DNA of 64,000 nt from Spiroplasma endosymbiont of Dioctria linearis (GCF_964030865.1 NZ_OZ034984.1:434001-498000); one strand, 5' to 3'; positions 10,340-20,691 are shown, counted from the stretch's first letter. Numbers and translations: made by a program. The notes: generated from the sequence alone by a model not told the origin.

Positions 10340-11236
10340 TTATTTTATATATTTTTTAAATTTAAGTGTATTTTCAACATCTTTTTTTAGTAAATCTTTC
10401 AATTCCTCAAAACCATTTACTTTAATATTTTCTCTTAATTTTTCAAGCAAAGTAACTTCAACTTTTCAGCCATAAATTTCTTTGTCAAAATCTATTAAAA
10501 ATACTTCAAAAACATCTTGATTCATTTCATTTTTTCAATAACATCCAGATCCTAAAAAGTGTTTTTCCAAGCTTTCAATGTAAACATCACAAGCATATAC
10601 TCCATAACTTAAAGCAATAAATTCTTCTGTTATTAAATTTATTGTAGGAAAACCAATAGTTCTTCCCCTCTTTTTACCTTCACTTACTCTTCCAGTAAAT
10701 TGATAATTTAAATTATTTATTTTTTCAAATTCTTTAAACTTACTTTCCTTTAATAATTTTAAATTATTTTCAAGATCTTTTGTTTCTTTAGAATCAATTA
10801 TTATTGCATCTTTCTCCCAAAATTTTTCAATAAATTTTCTAGAAAATTTATTTGCTTCTGGTAAATTAAAGTTTTTAGTTACCATCATTTTATTTATATT
10901 TAAAAATCCACTAATATTCTTGTAAAGATCAATATCATTCATAGAGTTAATCATTGGATTTAATTGATAAAAAACTACATAATCAATTTTATTTGCTTCG
11001 GCCTTTTTAATTATATTTTTAGAATTTCAAAGACCATAATTCATTTCTCTACTGCTTAAAACAAAAAGAGTTGTCTTCAATTTTTCTTTTAATGCTATTT
11101 TTTTTAATAAATCTATTTGTTCATCTTCTTTTTTACTTCAATTTTCAAAGTCTGCTAACAATCCAACTGATTTATCAAGGTGTAACATAATCATTGTCAT
11201 ATTATTATAAAAAAATGTAATAGTATTAGATTTCAT
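10340..11236 (-). CDS. ribF: Riboflavin kinase / FAD synthetase family protein with eroded FAD-synthetase half
   Basis: A 298 aa protein of normal RibF length. The C-terminal riboflavin-kinase domain is intact in outline: FTGRVSEGKKRGRTIGFPT, then the nucleotide-binding region with SYGVYACDV, and the C-terminal EVFLIDFDKEIYG strand. The N-terminal adenylyltransferase half lacks the GNFDGVHLGH signature; the equivalent stretch reads MLHLDKSVGLLADFENW, and no ISSTxIR motif is seen. It therefore probably makes FMN but may not make FAD. Its ATG overlaps the stop of the 90 aa gene upstream by 11 bp, suggesting coupled translation. Confidence 0.82.
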
Positions 11237-11498
11237 TTTTATCACCATTTCTTAATAATTTATAGTTATTTTCTGCTTTTTCAAAATCAAAATTTGTTAA
11301 AATTCTTTTTTTAAACTTAAATGCTTGTTTCATACTTGTAAATGTAAAAATAGTAAAGCATTTTGTACATTTAAAATAACTATCTCTCTTGTCTTCAGCA
11401 ATATTATCATGAAGACAATCGCTTATTCCTTGATTAAAATATACGTAATCAAGATCAAATTCCAATTCCTCATTTAAGTCAAATATTTTTTTATTCAT
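11226..11498 (-). CDS. Hypothetical 90 aa protein with possible zinc-ribbon half site
   Basis: Unrecognised. It contains a CLHDN...YFKCTKCFTIFTF stretch, where one early Cys/His pair and a later CxxC could bind one metal ion. The rest is acidic at the N-terminus and basic at the C-terminus. It overlaps the ribF start by 11 bp and is the first gene of that pair. An inverted repeat and a divergent RpiR-type regulator lie upstream. Confidence 0.7.
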   Translation of the reverse strand: MNKKIFDLNEELEFDLDYVYFNQGISDCLHDNIAEDKRDSYFKCTKCFTIFTFTSMKQAFKFKKRILTNFDFEKAENNYKLLRNGDKNEI

Positions 11499-11560
11499 AA
11501 ATTATCACCATAATCTATTTTAACATATATGTATTTATTTTAAAATTACTTTTGCTTGAT

Positions 11561-11601
11561 TTATTGTATAAAATAAACTTTTAATTTACTTTATACAATA
11601 A
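11561..11601. promoter_or_regulatory. 12-bp inverted repeat between the 11226 gene and the RpiR regulator
   Basis: Arms TTATTGTATAAA (11561-11572) and TTTATACAATAA (11590-11601) are perfect complements separated by 17 bp. The arms are about two helical turns apart, which suits a dimeric regulator. It lies in the divergent intergenic region. A TATAAT box at 11679-11684 could be the -10 of the regulator gene. The regulator at 11720 is the obvious candidate binder, but this is inference. Confidence 0.6.
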
Positions 11602-11719
11602 ATTATTTTTAGATTTATCTAAAATATTAAAAATTATTTTACAATTACTTTTAAAATAATGAATAAAAAAATAAGATATATAATATTTTTGAGTAAAAAG
11701 AAATAAGAACAAAGATAAA

Positions 11720-12481
11720 ATGAATGAGCTACTATATAAAAAAATTGAAAAAATAAGTAAAAATTATATTAATGATACTTCTAAAATTATTAGTCAACAA
11801 ATTTTAAAGGATTTCTGAAATAATAATTTTAGAAAACAAAAACAATTAGCAAAAATTTGTAATGTAAGTGAAGCTACAATTACAAATTTTTCTAAAGCCA
11901 TTTCACTTTCCGGTTATCGTGAGTTAATTATAATTTTAAAGATGGAATATAAAAATAATTTTATTGATATTAAAACTAATAAAGTAAATCAGATATCAGA
12001 ATTATTTGTTAATTTTACAAGCTTTACAAAAGATACTGATTTTAAAATAAATTTATTTAAGAAAATTATTTTGAAAAATAATAAAGAAATTATTATAATG
12101 TCTTCTTACGAAACATTTTTCTCATCAATATTTTTATCTGATTTATTAAATCAAAAAAATTATAAAGCTACTATTTTTGACTTATCAAAAAGTCAAAATA
12201 ATTTAAATCAATCTCATTATTTTGAATATTCTTATATTTTTATTTTTACTGGTGATGATGCACAAGGTCTTTATAATGCCTATGAGTTCTTAAAAAATAA
12301 AATAGATAAAAATAATATTTTTATCTTATATACATATTTGTGAGAAAAAAACTTTGAACTTATTGATAACAAATTATTTTTGGATCAAAAATATTATGAA
12401 TCAAATATTACAGGATTAAATTTTTTTCTTATTAATTTTTTTAAATATTTTTCTACTTTAATTGATTATAAAGTTGATTAA
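11720..12481 (+). CDS. RpiR-family transcriptional regulator, divergent
   Basis: A 253 aa protein. Residues ~30-80 form the RpiR helix-turn-helix, seen as RKQKQLAKICNVSEATITNF followed by SKAISLSGYRELII. The C-terminal part is where a sugar-phosphate-binding SIS domain is expected; the pattern is kept (strand IIIMSSYETFFSSIFLSDLL) but the usual GxGxS loop is not clear, so ligand binding may be altered. RpiR proteins usually control sugar catabolism genes. No strong ribosome-binding site is visible. It converges on the Ig-repeat gene with only 7 bp between stops and no terminator. Confidence 0.75.
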
Positions 12482-12488
12482 TATTTTA

Positions 12489-15134
12489 TTAAATTAATCT
12501 TGCTTTAACTTCAATTTTAACAATTTCTCTTGCATTATCAGCATTTACTTTAATAATTGCATCTCCTATTAGTAGAGCTTTAATTGAAATAGTATCTCCT
12601 TTAGCAGTAACTGTTATTAAACCTGAGGAACTATTTTCAACTGTGGGATTTTCTAAATCATTATAATTTAAAATTTTAATTTTTGTTAGAGCACTACCTA
12701 CTCTAATTTTTACTTTTGTTTTATTTACTTTAATATCTATTAATTTTTTTGTAATTTTAATATTAACCTCTATTGGATTTCTTGCATTATCAGCATTAAC
12801 AATTATTTTTGTTTCACCTTCTGCAAGACCTTCAATTACAATATTACTATTTTCATGAGTTACTGCAATTATATTTGGGTTATTACTTGTAACTGTAACA
12901 TTAATTAAACTTTCAAAATTTTCTATTTTTATTAAAGCTTCATTCTCTGCTTCGATACTAATATTTGTATTATCTAATTCAATATTTATTAATTTTTTTG
13001 TAACTGTAACATTTATTTCTACAGAATCTTTTGCATTATCAGCATTAACAATTATTTTTGTTTCACCTTCATTAAGACCTGTTACTTTAATAGTTTCATT
13101 TTCAATCACTACTTCAGCAGTTTTTAAATCTTTAGACTGAACAGTTACATTGTTTAGACTTTCAAAATTTTTTATTTTGATTGAAGAATTTGTTTCTCCT
13201 GATTCTAAAGTAGTATTATTATTTGATAACTCAATGTTAAATAATTTTTTTGTAACTACAACATTTATTTCAATTGGCATTATTGCATTGTCAGCATTAA
13301 CAATTATTTTTGTTTCACCTTCACTAATACCTGTTATCTTAATAATATTTTTCTCTAATATTAACAATGTAATATTTGAATCTTTTACTTCAGCTTTAAC
13401 ATTTTGTAAATCGTTATAATTTTTTATTGTTATTAAATCACTGTTATCAACTTCTATGCTAGTAGTATTATTTGATAACTCAATGTTAAATAATTTTTTT
13501 GTAACACTTACATTTATTTCAACTGTATTTTTTGCATTGTCAGCATTAACAATTATTTTTGTTTCACCTTCTGTAAGTCCTGTTATCTTAATAATTTCAT
13601 TTTCAATTATTACATTAATAATTTTCTCATTATTTGCTTTAACAGAAATGTTATTTAAACTTTGATAATTTTTTATTACTATACTTGAATTAGTTTGTTG
13701 AGCTTCAACACTAACTTTATTATCTGATAAATCAATATCAAATAATTGTTTATTAACAGTTACGCTTATTTCGGCAGCACTTTTGGCATTGTCAGAATCA
13801 ACAATTATTTTTGTTTCACCTTCACTAACACCTGTTATTTTAATAGTTTCATTTTCAATTACTACTTCAGCAACACTTATATTTTTAGATTGAACTTTAA
13901 CATTATCTAAACTTTGATAATTTTTTATTTTTATTGAAGAGTTTGTTTCATTTGCTTCAACACTAACTTTATTATTTGATAAACCAATATCCAATAATTG
14001 TTTATTAACAGTTACGCTTATTTCGGCAGCATTTTTGGCATTGTCAGCATCAACAATTATTTTTGTTTCACCTTCACTAACACCTGTTATTTTAATAGTT
14101 TCATTTTCAATTACTACTTCAGCAACACTTATATTTTTAGATTGAACTTTAACATTATCTAAACTTTGATAATTTTTTATTTTTATTGAGGAGTTTGTTT
14201 CATTTGCTTCAATACTAACTTTATTATTTGATAAACCAATATCTAATAATTGTTTATTAACAGTTACGCTTATTTCGGCAGCACTTTTGGCATTGTCAGC
14301 ATCAACAATTATTTTTGTTTCACCTTCACTAACACCTGTTATTTTAATAGTTTCATTTTCAATTACTACTTCAGCAACACTTATATTTTTAGATTGAACT
14401 TTAACATTATTTAAACCTTGATAATTTTTTATTTTTATTGAAGAGTTTGTTTCATTTGCTTCAACACTAACTTTATTATTTGATAAATCAATATCCAATA
14501 ATTGTTTATTAACAGTTACGTTTATTTCCATTGGACTAACTACATTGTCGGCATCAACAATTACTTTTGTTTCGCCTTGTTCAATAGCAGTTATATGAAT
14601 TGTTTCATTATCATTAAATACTGTTACAATATTTTTATCTGCTGATTCTACATAAACATTATTTAATGCTAAGTAATTTTCAATTATTAATGAGGAATTA
14701 GTTTGCCCTACCTCAACAATTGCTTTATTATTTGATAATTCAATATTATTTTTTTTGGGTTCCTCTGATTCATTAACTATCGCTTTAAAAGTTCATTTTT
14801 TCTCTAAGTTTGAATTTTTTGTTGACCCAACTAAAGTTAAAAAAGTTTCACCAATGCTATTTGCATTTAATTCAAATTTACCATCATCATGTATAACTTT
14901 TTCAGTAACATGTGCAACTTCCATATTGCTTGAATACATCTCAAAATTTTTATGATCCTTATTGTATTCTTCTCAATCTTGAATTCAATGTCAATCTTTG
15001 TTACCATGATTCATAATAAAATTCTGCTCTTGTACTTTTTTTTCTTTTGTATTTGGCATTGTATACATAATAATTAATAAAATAAGCCCAATGATTAGTA
15101 AAATAATTACTAATGGTTTAAAGATTTTTCCCAT
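12489..15134 (-). CDS. Membrane-anchored surface protein with nine Ig-like repeats, 881 aa
   Basis: The ATG at 15134 gives an N-terminal membrane anchor (basic MGKIFK then LVIILLIIGLILLIIM); no lipobox Cys follows. After a ~110 residue region with several TGA-encoded Trp come nine repeats of about 84 residues, each with the pattern of a bacterial Ig-like (Big-2-like) domain: xxxIELSNNKxSIE...IKIKN...VTVQS...IENETIKITG, then SEGETKIIVDADNA. Three central units are nearly identical at DNA level (252-bp period). The protein ends with the last repeat and no sorting signal. It is likely displayed outside the cell, perhaps an adhesin; that role is inferred. Downstream of the deacetylase, same strand. 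Confidence 0.85.
13751..14515 (-). repeat. Nearly identical 252-bp tandem repeats inside the Ig-like gene
   Basis: The same short block (rc of the VTVNKQLLDI coding region) recurs at 13751, 14003, 14255 and 14507, exactly 252 bp (84 codons) apart. Units between these points differ by only a few bases. They are a site where recombination or slippage could change the number of domains without breaking the frame. Flanking units keep the period but have diverged. Confidence 0.9.
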
Positions 15135-15180
15135 ATTATACCTCTAAATTTTTCTATTTATATTATATTATTTAGAAAAA

Positions 15181-15213
15181 TTAAAGTACTTTAACTTTAT
15201 TAAAGTACTTTAA
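15181..15213. promoter_or_regulatory. Two copies of a 14-bp palindrome upstream of the Ig-repeat gene
   Basis: TTAAAGTACTTTAA occurs perfectly at 15181-15194 and 15200-15213, a 19-bp period. It lies 47 bp before the Ig-repeat start codon and after the small membrane gene. Each copy is self-complementary, and the two could also pair as one hairpin. No T run follows on the minus strand, so a tandem operator is more likely than a terminator. Confidence 0.6.
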
Positions 15214-15274
15214 TTTTATTAATTGGATAATAATATAGTTAATAGAATTTTTTAGAGTAATTTAAATATTTACA

Positions 15275-15568
15275 TTATTTATTTTTTTTAAAATTAAAAC
15301 CAATTCATACTAAAAAATAAATTATATCTGCAATTATAAAACCAAAATTGACTCCAATATTAACTCCTCACGAAGAAGTTCATATTAAAAAAGTTAAAAC
15401 ATATAGAAGAATAATTCATATAACATTTAATAACGCCATATTAATATATATAATTTTAAATATTTTTTTTGTATCTTTTTTAAAGTAATTTGCAACTGAA
15501 AAATATATGAAAAAAATGGAAATAAAGTTTAGAGTAATAAATTGAATAATTTCAAAAGTTGATCACAT
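15275..15568 (-). CDS. Small integral membrane protein, 97 aa
   Basis: Visible only when TGA is read as Trp (five TGA, including codon 2). The start ATG overlaps the stop of the deacetylase gene (TAATG), strong evidence for coupling. Three hydrophobic segments are seen: FITLNFISIFFIYFSVA, a region around NVIWIILLYVLTFLIW, and FGFIIADIIYFLVWIGF, ending in a basic tail. No family was recognised. It could help export or anchor the neighbouring surface enzymes, but nothing in the sequence shows that. Confidence 0.7.
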
Positions 15569-16317
15569 TAGAAAATTAAACCTCCATAATTCTTATAGTA
15601 ATGTTCCCCACTACTAAAATTAGCTGTTTTATAATTATTTTCAGCTAAATATAATAATAAATCTGGAAGCCATTCTTTTGCATAATCTCTTGTATGACAA
15701 ACTAATATTTGTCCAGGTTTGATATTTCTTTTATATTGCTTTAGAATTTTATTTTTTCCACAAATACTTTCATTGTAATCACAACCTAAATAACCTCTAA
15801 CAAAATAGTCAATTTTCATTTTGCTTTTAATATAATCCATACCTCTATAATATTGAAGATATGGCATTCTTACTGGAATGACACTAATATTTTTTTCTAT
15901 ATTATTCTCTTGATAAATTTTAGCGATCATTTCACTAGTTTGATAAAATTCATTAAAGCCTTCTTTTGTTTTAAACTGATAATTATTATGATTATAGGAA
16001 TGATTACCCAATGTATGACCTTCCTTAATGATTCTTTTAACAATCATTTTAATTTTTTTATCTGTTCAATATTTTTTATAATTTATTCCTGTTCCAAAAA
16101 ATGTTGCCTTGGCATCATTTTCTTTTAAAATATCTAATATTGTTTCATCTGCCAAACTAGGGCCATCATCAAAAGTAAGCATAACAATTTTTTCTTTTGT
16201 ATTTATTCTATTTACTTCATAATTAACTTTTGGAGTTGAGAAATTAAAAATAATACTAAAAAATAGAATTAACAACAAAGAAATATTTACTACTCTTTTT
16301 AATTTAAATTTTTTCAT
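15568..16317 (-). CDS. Secreted or membrane-anchored polysaccharide deacetylase (NodB/CE4 fold)
   Basis: A 249 aa protein with an N-terminal hydrophobic segment (residues ~8-27) that could be an uncleaved anchor or a signal peptide. The NodB motifs are all present: TFDDGP at 48-53 (catalytic Asp50 and metal Asp51), HSYNH at 106-110 (metal His pair), RMPY at 150-153, and ILVCH at 204-208 (catalytic His). CE4 enzymes remove N-acetyl groups from chitin, peptidoglycan or related polymers. A wall-less cell has no peptidoglycan, so the target may be host chitin or another glycan. The start has no good alternative. First gene of a cluster with the 97 aa and Ig-repeat proteins. Confidence 0.88.
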
Positions 16318-16354
16318 ATCATTTCATCCTTATAAAAATATTATAAATTAAATC

Positions 16355-16398
16355 AAAAAAAAAAAAAAAATGTTCTTCTAAATATAAAACATTTTTTT
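16355..16398 (-). terminator. Terminator with 16-base homopolymer tail after the beta-glucoside PTS gene
   Basis: An 11-bp stem (16364-16374 with 16388-16398). On the minus strand it is followed by 16 T's (A16 at 16355-16370 on the plus strand). It lies 11 bp past the PTS stop codon and also just upstream of the deacetylase start. Confidence 0.85.
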
Positions 16399-16409
16399 AA
16401 TTTAAAATT

Positions 16410-18122
16410 TTATTTATTAGTCCTTTTATTACTTTTTTCAAATAAAATTTGTTGCTTTAAAGTTTTTTTAGATTCTTGTTCTTTTTTGATTATTTCTTTA
16501 AATTCAGTTTTAGTTATTAATTTTAATTCATTTAAATCTTCATTATATTCTTCTAACAAAAGATCACGAGTTCTATTTTGAAAGAATCTAATTTTTCCTA
16601 ATAGTAAAGTTATTATAAAAGTGACAATACAACTAATTGCGATTGAAATTCCCCCTCAAAGAAATCCTCCTCCAATTCAAGTACTCACGCCTGTTGCACT
16701 TGGAGCTTTATGTTGAAACATTAACAAACCAAATATTGAATTAGCTCCTTGCAAGGCAAAAGTATTAGAAGCAACCAGAATTAAGCTTCCACAAAATACT
16801 CCAATTGAACAAGCAATTAAAGGATATAAGTGCTTTAAATTTACTGTAAATAAAGATGGCTCCGTAATTCCCCCAACAATAGCAGACACTCCATTTGAAA
16901 CTCCCAACTCTTTTAACTGTCTAATTCTTTTATTCAATATTACAAATGCTATTGTAGCTACGCCTTGAGATACATTTGATAACGTACATAAACCTTGAAT
17001 AATAGTTGCTCCATAAGCTGATTGCCCTTGCAATATAATTGGAGTTAAAGAATGATGTAAACCTGTTATTACAAGAGGACCATATAGTGCTCCCAAAAGT
17101 GGTAAAGCAATATATTTTGCAATTCCATTTGTACTTAATCAATTAACTGAAATAGATAAGTAATTTGTAAATAATAATCCAATTGGAGCCACAATAAATA
17201 TTGCAAATATAAATGTTACACCTATTATAAGAATTGGACTTAAAATATTTTTAGCAGTAGTGTTTGATATTTTAGATGCTCATCTTTCCATATAAGCTCC
17301 AAAAATAGCTACACCAATCATTGGTACCATTAATCCATTGAAGTTTATTTTTCATGGATATACTATACCTTTACCAAATAATGTCCATCCAGGATATTGT
17401 GACAAAATAGTTTGTCCTTCTTTAACTTCAACAGCTCCCATTGTTACTAATCCTGGAGCTGTTAATACAACTCCAATAAGTATTCCATAAATTGAACTAC
17501 ATTTCATTGCCTTAAAAACAGTGTAACTAACTGCTACTGTAATAAATAATGAAAAAGTACTAGTTAAAATATTAAGAATACTTGCAAATTGACCAAAGAA
17601 ATGAACACTATTAGCTAATGAAGTTCCATCTCCATTTCATTCAACTGTCATCAATGATCAAATTGTTAATAATAGTCCATAACCAATTAAGGGATATACT
17701 ATTGGTGAAAATACTTTACTAATAAAAGAGAGACATTTATTAGTAAACCCTTTTACTCTAAATTTACCTTTAATTTGTTTTATCTCTTCAAGTTGTTTTG
17801 TTTTAAAATCCATATCCTTTGAATTAGTTGATTTTAATAATAAAGTTCTACCATCAAGGTCATAACCATTTATTTCACAAAACGTTTCATAAAATTCAGC
17901 AACGTCCATACCAATTATAATTTGGTATTCATCACCACCCTTATTTTTTTTGATCCCTGTTACATGTTGATTTAATCCTAATTCTTCTTCATTAATTATA
18001 TTCCAATCATTTAAATGAAATCTCATTCTTGTCATACAATGAGTAAAATAATTTATATTTTCATAGCCACCTAAGTATTTAAAAATATCTTGAACTGATT
18101 GAATATATTTCTTCTTAATCAT
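16410..18122 (-). CDS. PTS beta-glucoside-type permease, IIBC components
   Basis: A 570 aa membrane permease. The N-terminal IIB domain has THCMTRMRFHL with the phosphorylated Cys at residue 29. After a linker, the IIC domain shows about ten hydrophobic segments, plus the family motif GGITEPSLF near residue 415. There is no IIA domain at the C-terminus; the end is a charged tail. It would import and phosphorylate a sugar such as a beta-glucoside, with IIA supplied elsewhere. It starts 5 bp after the stop of the 6-phospho-beta-glucosidase gene and shares its mRNA. The RpiR regulator at 19611 is likely the controller. Exact sugar unknown; trehalose or sucrose cannot be excluded, but the partner enzyme favours beta-glucosides. 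Confidence 0.9.
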
Positions 18123-18127
18123 CTTAA

Positions 18128-19489
18128 TTATCCTTCCTTATTCTCAATTAATTTCTTATATCAAAAAGCCGATTTTTTAAATTTTCTGCTCTGATCTTGT
18201 AAATTAACCTCAATTAAGCCATATCTGTTTTTAAATGCATTTCTAAAACTTCAACAGTCTAAGGCAGCTCAAATATGATAACCAAAACAATTTGAACCGT
18301 TATCAATTGCTCTTTTAATTTGACTGAGATGGTCTTGTAAAAACTCAATTCGATAATCATCATTTATTATTCCTTGTTCATCTCTAAATCTATCTTCATT
18401 TTCAACACCCATACCATTTTCTGCAATATATCAAGCAATATTGTTATATTTTTCTTTAATCTCCATTCCAATTTCATAAAGAGCTTCAGGATATATTTCC
18501 CATCCTCTATGAGGATTTATTTTAGCTTCCTTTGGAATATCAATAATAAATTTATCCATAATTCATCTTTCCTTGTGATTACTTTGAACTTTTACTCTAC
18601 AAGGGAAATAATAATTTATTCCTAGAAAATCTATTTTAGTTTGTTTAATTATTTCTAATTCCTCATTACTATAATTAGGTAAAATTGAATATTGCTTCAA
18701 AGTTTTTATTAAAATGGGGTCAATTACACCATTAAACATAATATTTAAAGGTCCCCTATTAACATATGCATCATAAATCTTAGCCCCTTCTTGATCTTCA
18801 TCAGAATTAGAAAAAGCATAAGTATAATTTCAATTAAAAACCAATCCAATTTGAGCTTTTAATCTATATTTTCTAAAAACTAGTAGCACTTTAGAATGCG
18901 CTAAAAATATTCCATATGCTTGCTGTACAGCTTGTTTAGGGTCATCCAAAGCGGGATAATGCTTATCATTTAAATAACCTTCATATACAGGAACTAAGGG
19001 CTCATTAAATGTCACATAAGAGTCAACACTATCATGATACTCTTGAAAAATAAATTCACAATATTGAACAAAAGAGTCAATTACTTCTCTTGAAGCTCAC
19101 CCTCCTTTTTGATGGGCTCAAAGTGGCATATCAAAGTGAAATAAAGTCATAATTATTTTGATGTTATTCTTTTTATATTCATTAATATAATCGTGATAAA
19201 ACTTAACTGCTTGTAAATCGAGTGTTTTACCGTCTGGAAATAATCTTGCTCAAGAAAATCCCGTTCTTAATGAATCAAAACCAATCTCTTTAAACATTTT
19301 GATATCTTCTTTATAATGTCTTGTAATATCACATGTTACATTAGGTCCAACATTATTGTGAAATAACTGAGGGCTTTCTTAATAATATTTATCAAAAGCT
19401 AAATCACCAATCCTTGTGATACCTTTTCCCTCAGTTTGCATTGCACTCATTGATGCTCCTATTTCAAACTTTTTTGAAAACTTAATCAT
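18128..19489 (-). pseudogene. 6-phospho-beta-glucosidase (GH1) interrupted by a stop at codon 37
   Basis: The frame encodes 453 residues of a glycoside hydrolase family 1 enzyme, the usual length, but TAA at 19379-19381 interrupts it after LAFDKYY. Everything after the stop is intact and in the same frame: acid/base motif TFNEP near residue 160, nucleophile motif YIAENGMG near residue 355, and the C-terminal YGLIEVNL. I checked codons 18131-18830 and found no further stop. Full-length enzyme would hydrolyse 6-phospho-beta-glucosides delivered by the adjacent PTS. A restart inside would lose the first barrel strand and its substrate-binding Gln. The gene has a GGAGGT ribosome-binding site. Recent decay, a sequencing error, or suppression are the options. 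Confidence 0.85.
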
Positions 19490-19510
19490 TTTTTATTTAC
19501 CTCCAAATTA

Positions 19511-19527
19511 ATTCTATTGAATAGAAT
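19511..19527. promoter_or_regulatory. Perfect 17-bp palindrome between bgl operon and its RpiR regulator
   Basis: ATTCTATT-G-AATAGAAT is a perfect palindrome with one central base. It lies 22 bp before the glucosidase start and 83 bp before the divergent RpiR-type gene. The position and symmetry are those of an operator for a dimeric regulator, most simply the neighbouring RpiR protein. Confidence 0.7.
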
Positions 19528-19610
19528 ATTTTTTTGCAATAAATTATATTAATGGAGAATTTTTTTGGAAAATCAAAAAAACTTTGTTAATATATATTTA
19601 GGAGAGTAAT

Positions 19611-20363
19611 ATGTTCAAAAGCATTAAAGAAAAATTGATATTAATAAAAACCAATCTTGAAAATCAAACCCATGTTTCAATTGCTAATTATTTACTTGAT
19701 TGTATTGAAAATAAAAAAACGCCTAAAATTAATGAATGTTCAAAACAAAGTTTTTGTTCTGAATCTGTCATTACAGCGTTTGCAAAAAAATATGGTTATG
19801 ATGGTTTTAAGGAACTGGCAATAAGAATTAAAGTTGAAACTGAATATTATAACTGAACAACTTTAACAATTAATAATGAAAATAATAACAACTCCTATCG
19901 AAATTTAATCAATAAATCAATTGATTTAATCGATTCACAAGAGAATAAAACAATAGATCTTATTAACTCTATTAAACAAACAAAAAATACTTATGCTATA
20001 AGTTGTTACCAACAATTATTTAATACAGAATTGTTTATAAGTGAATTAAATCTATTAGGCTATAATGCTCACTTTAATTATCAAAGAAAATTAAATGAAA
20101 CTTGAGTTAATAGAGTAACATTTGAAGATACTTTCATAATAGTTGCTTTTGGTTTGGATAATCAATATGTAATTAATTTTTATAATTTACTTAAAAGCAA
20201 GACTGACAATATTTTTATTATATGTTCACCATCTCAAGAACATAAATTTGACAAGTATAGTCAAATAATAATTATTGACTATTATGAACGCACCACATTT
20301 TTGGAATCAACAAGAAGCTCCTTAATTATGTATCTTATGAGTTTTATAGTTTGTAAACTATAA
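19611..20363 (+). CDS. RpiR-family regulator, probably of the adjacent bgl operon
   Basis: A 250 aa protein. Residues ~20-75 form the helix-turn-helix, seen as INECSKQSFCSESVITAFAK followed by KYGYDGFKELAI. The remainder fits the place of a SIS sugar-phosphate-binding domain (IISCYQQLF-like and FIIVAFGLDNQYV strands), but the usual SIS serine loop is weak. It diverges from the PTS/glucosidase operon, with a palindrome between them. GGAGAG lies before the ATG. The likely role is to sense phosphorylated beta-glucosides and control the operon and itself; that is inference from context. Confidence 0.8.
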
Positions 20364-20368
20364 AAAAA

Positions 20369-20680
20369 TTATTTTGAAGAAGTTTCTTTTAACTTTTCAA
20401 TTTTGGATTTAATTAATTGAATTTCTAATTCAATATAAATTAAATCCTTTTTTTTATCTTTAATAATATAATAGTTTTTATCATTTTCTTTTCTTCTTTT
20501 AAGATGAATTTGATAGAAAAGAAAACCTAATAAAGGAAAGAAAAATCAAAATCACAAATTTTTTTTAACCTTCTTATCAATTTGTCTTTCTTCTTTTAGC
20601 AAGTCTTTATACTCTTTTTCAACAATAAGAAGCTTTTCTTCCAACTCCTTTTGATTCATTTTGTCATATTTATTAAACAT
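20369..20680 (-). CDS. Small membrane protein with coiled-coil flanks, 103 aa
   Basis: Open with two TGA (Trp) codons. A charged N-terminal helix (KELEEKLLIVEKEYKDLL) leads into one hydrophobic segment (LWFWFFFPLLGFLFY, residues ~43-57), then a second charged, probably coiled-coil region to the end. No family was recognised. It ends 5 bp from the convergent RpiR gene and starts 11 bp below the 227 aa gene upstream, so the two are probably co-transcribed. Confidence 0.65.
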
Positions 20681-20691
20681 ATTTTTTTCCT

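Noticed and set aside
13751-14515. CRISPR-like direct repeats
   Set aside because: Period 252 bp with conserved coding frame and no short unique spacers; they are protein domain repeats.
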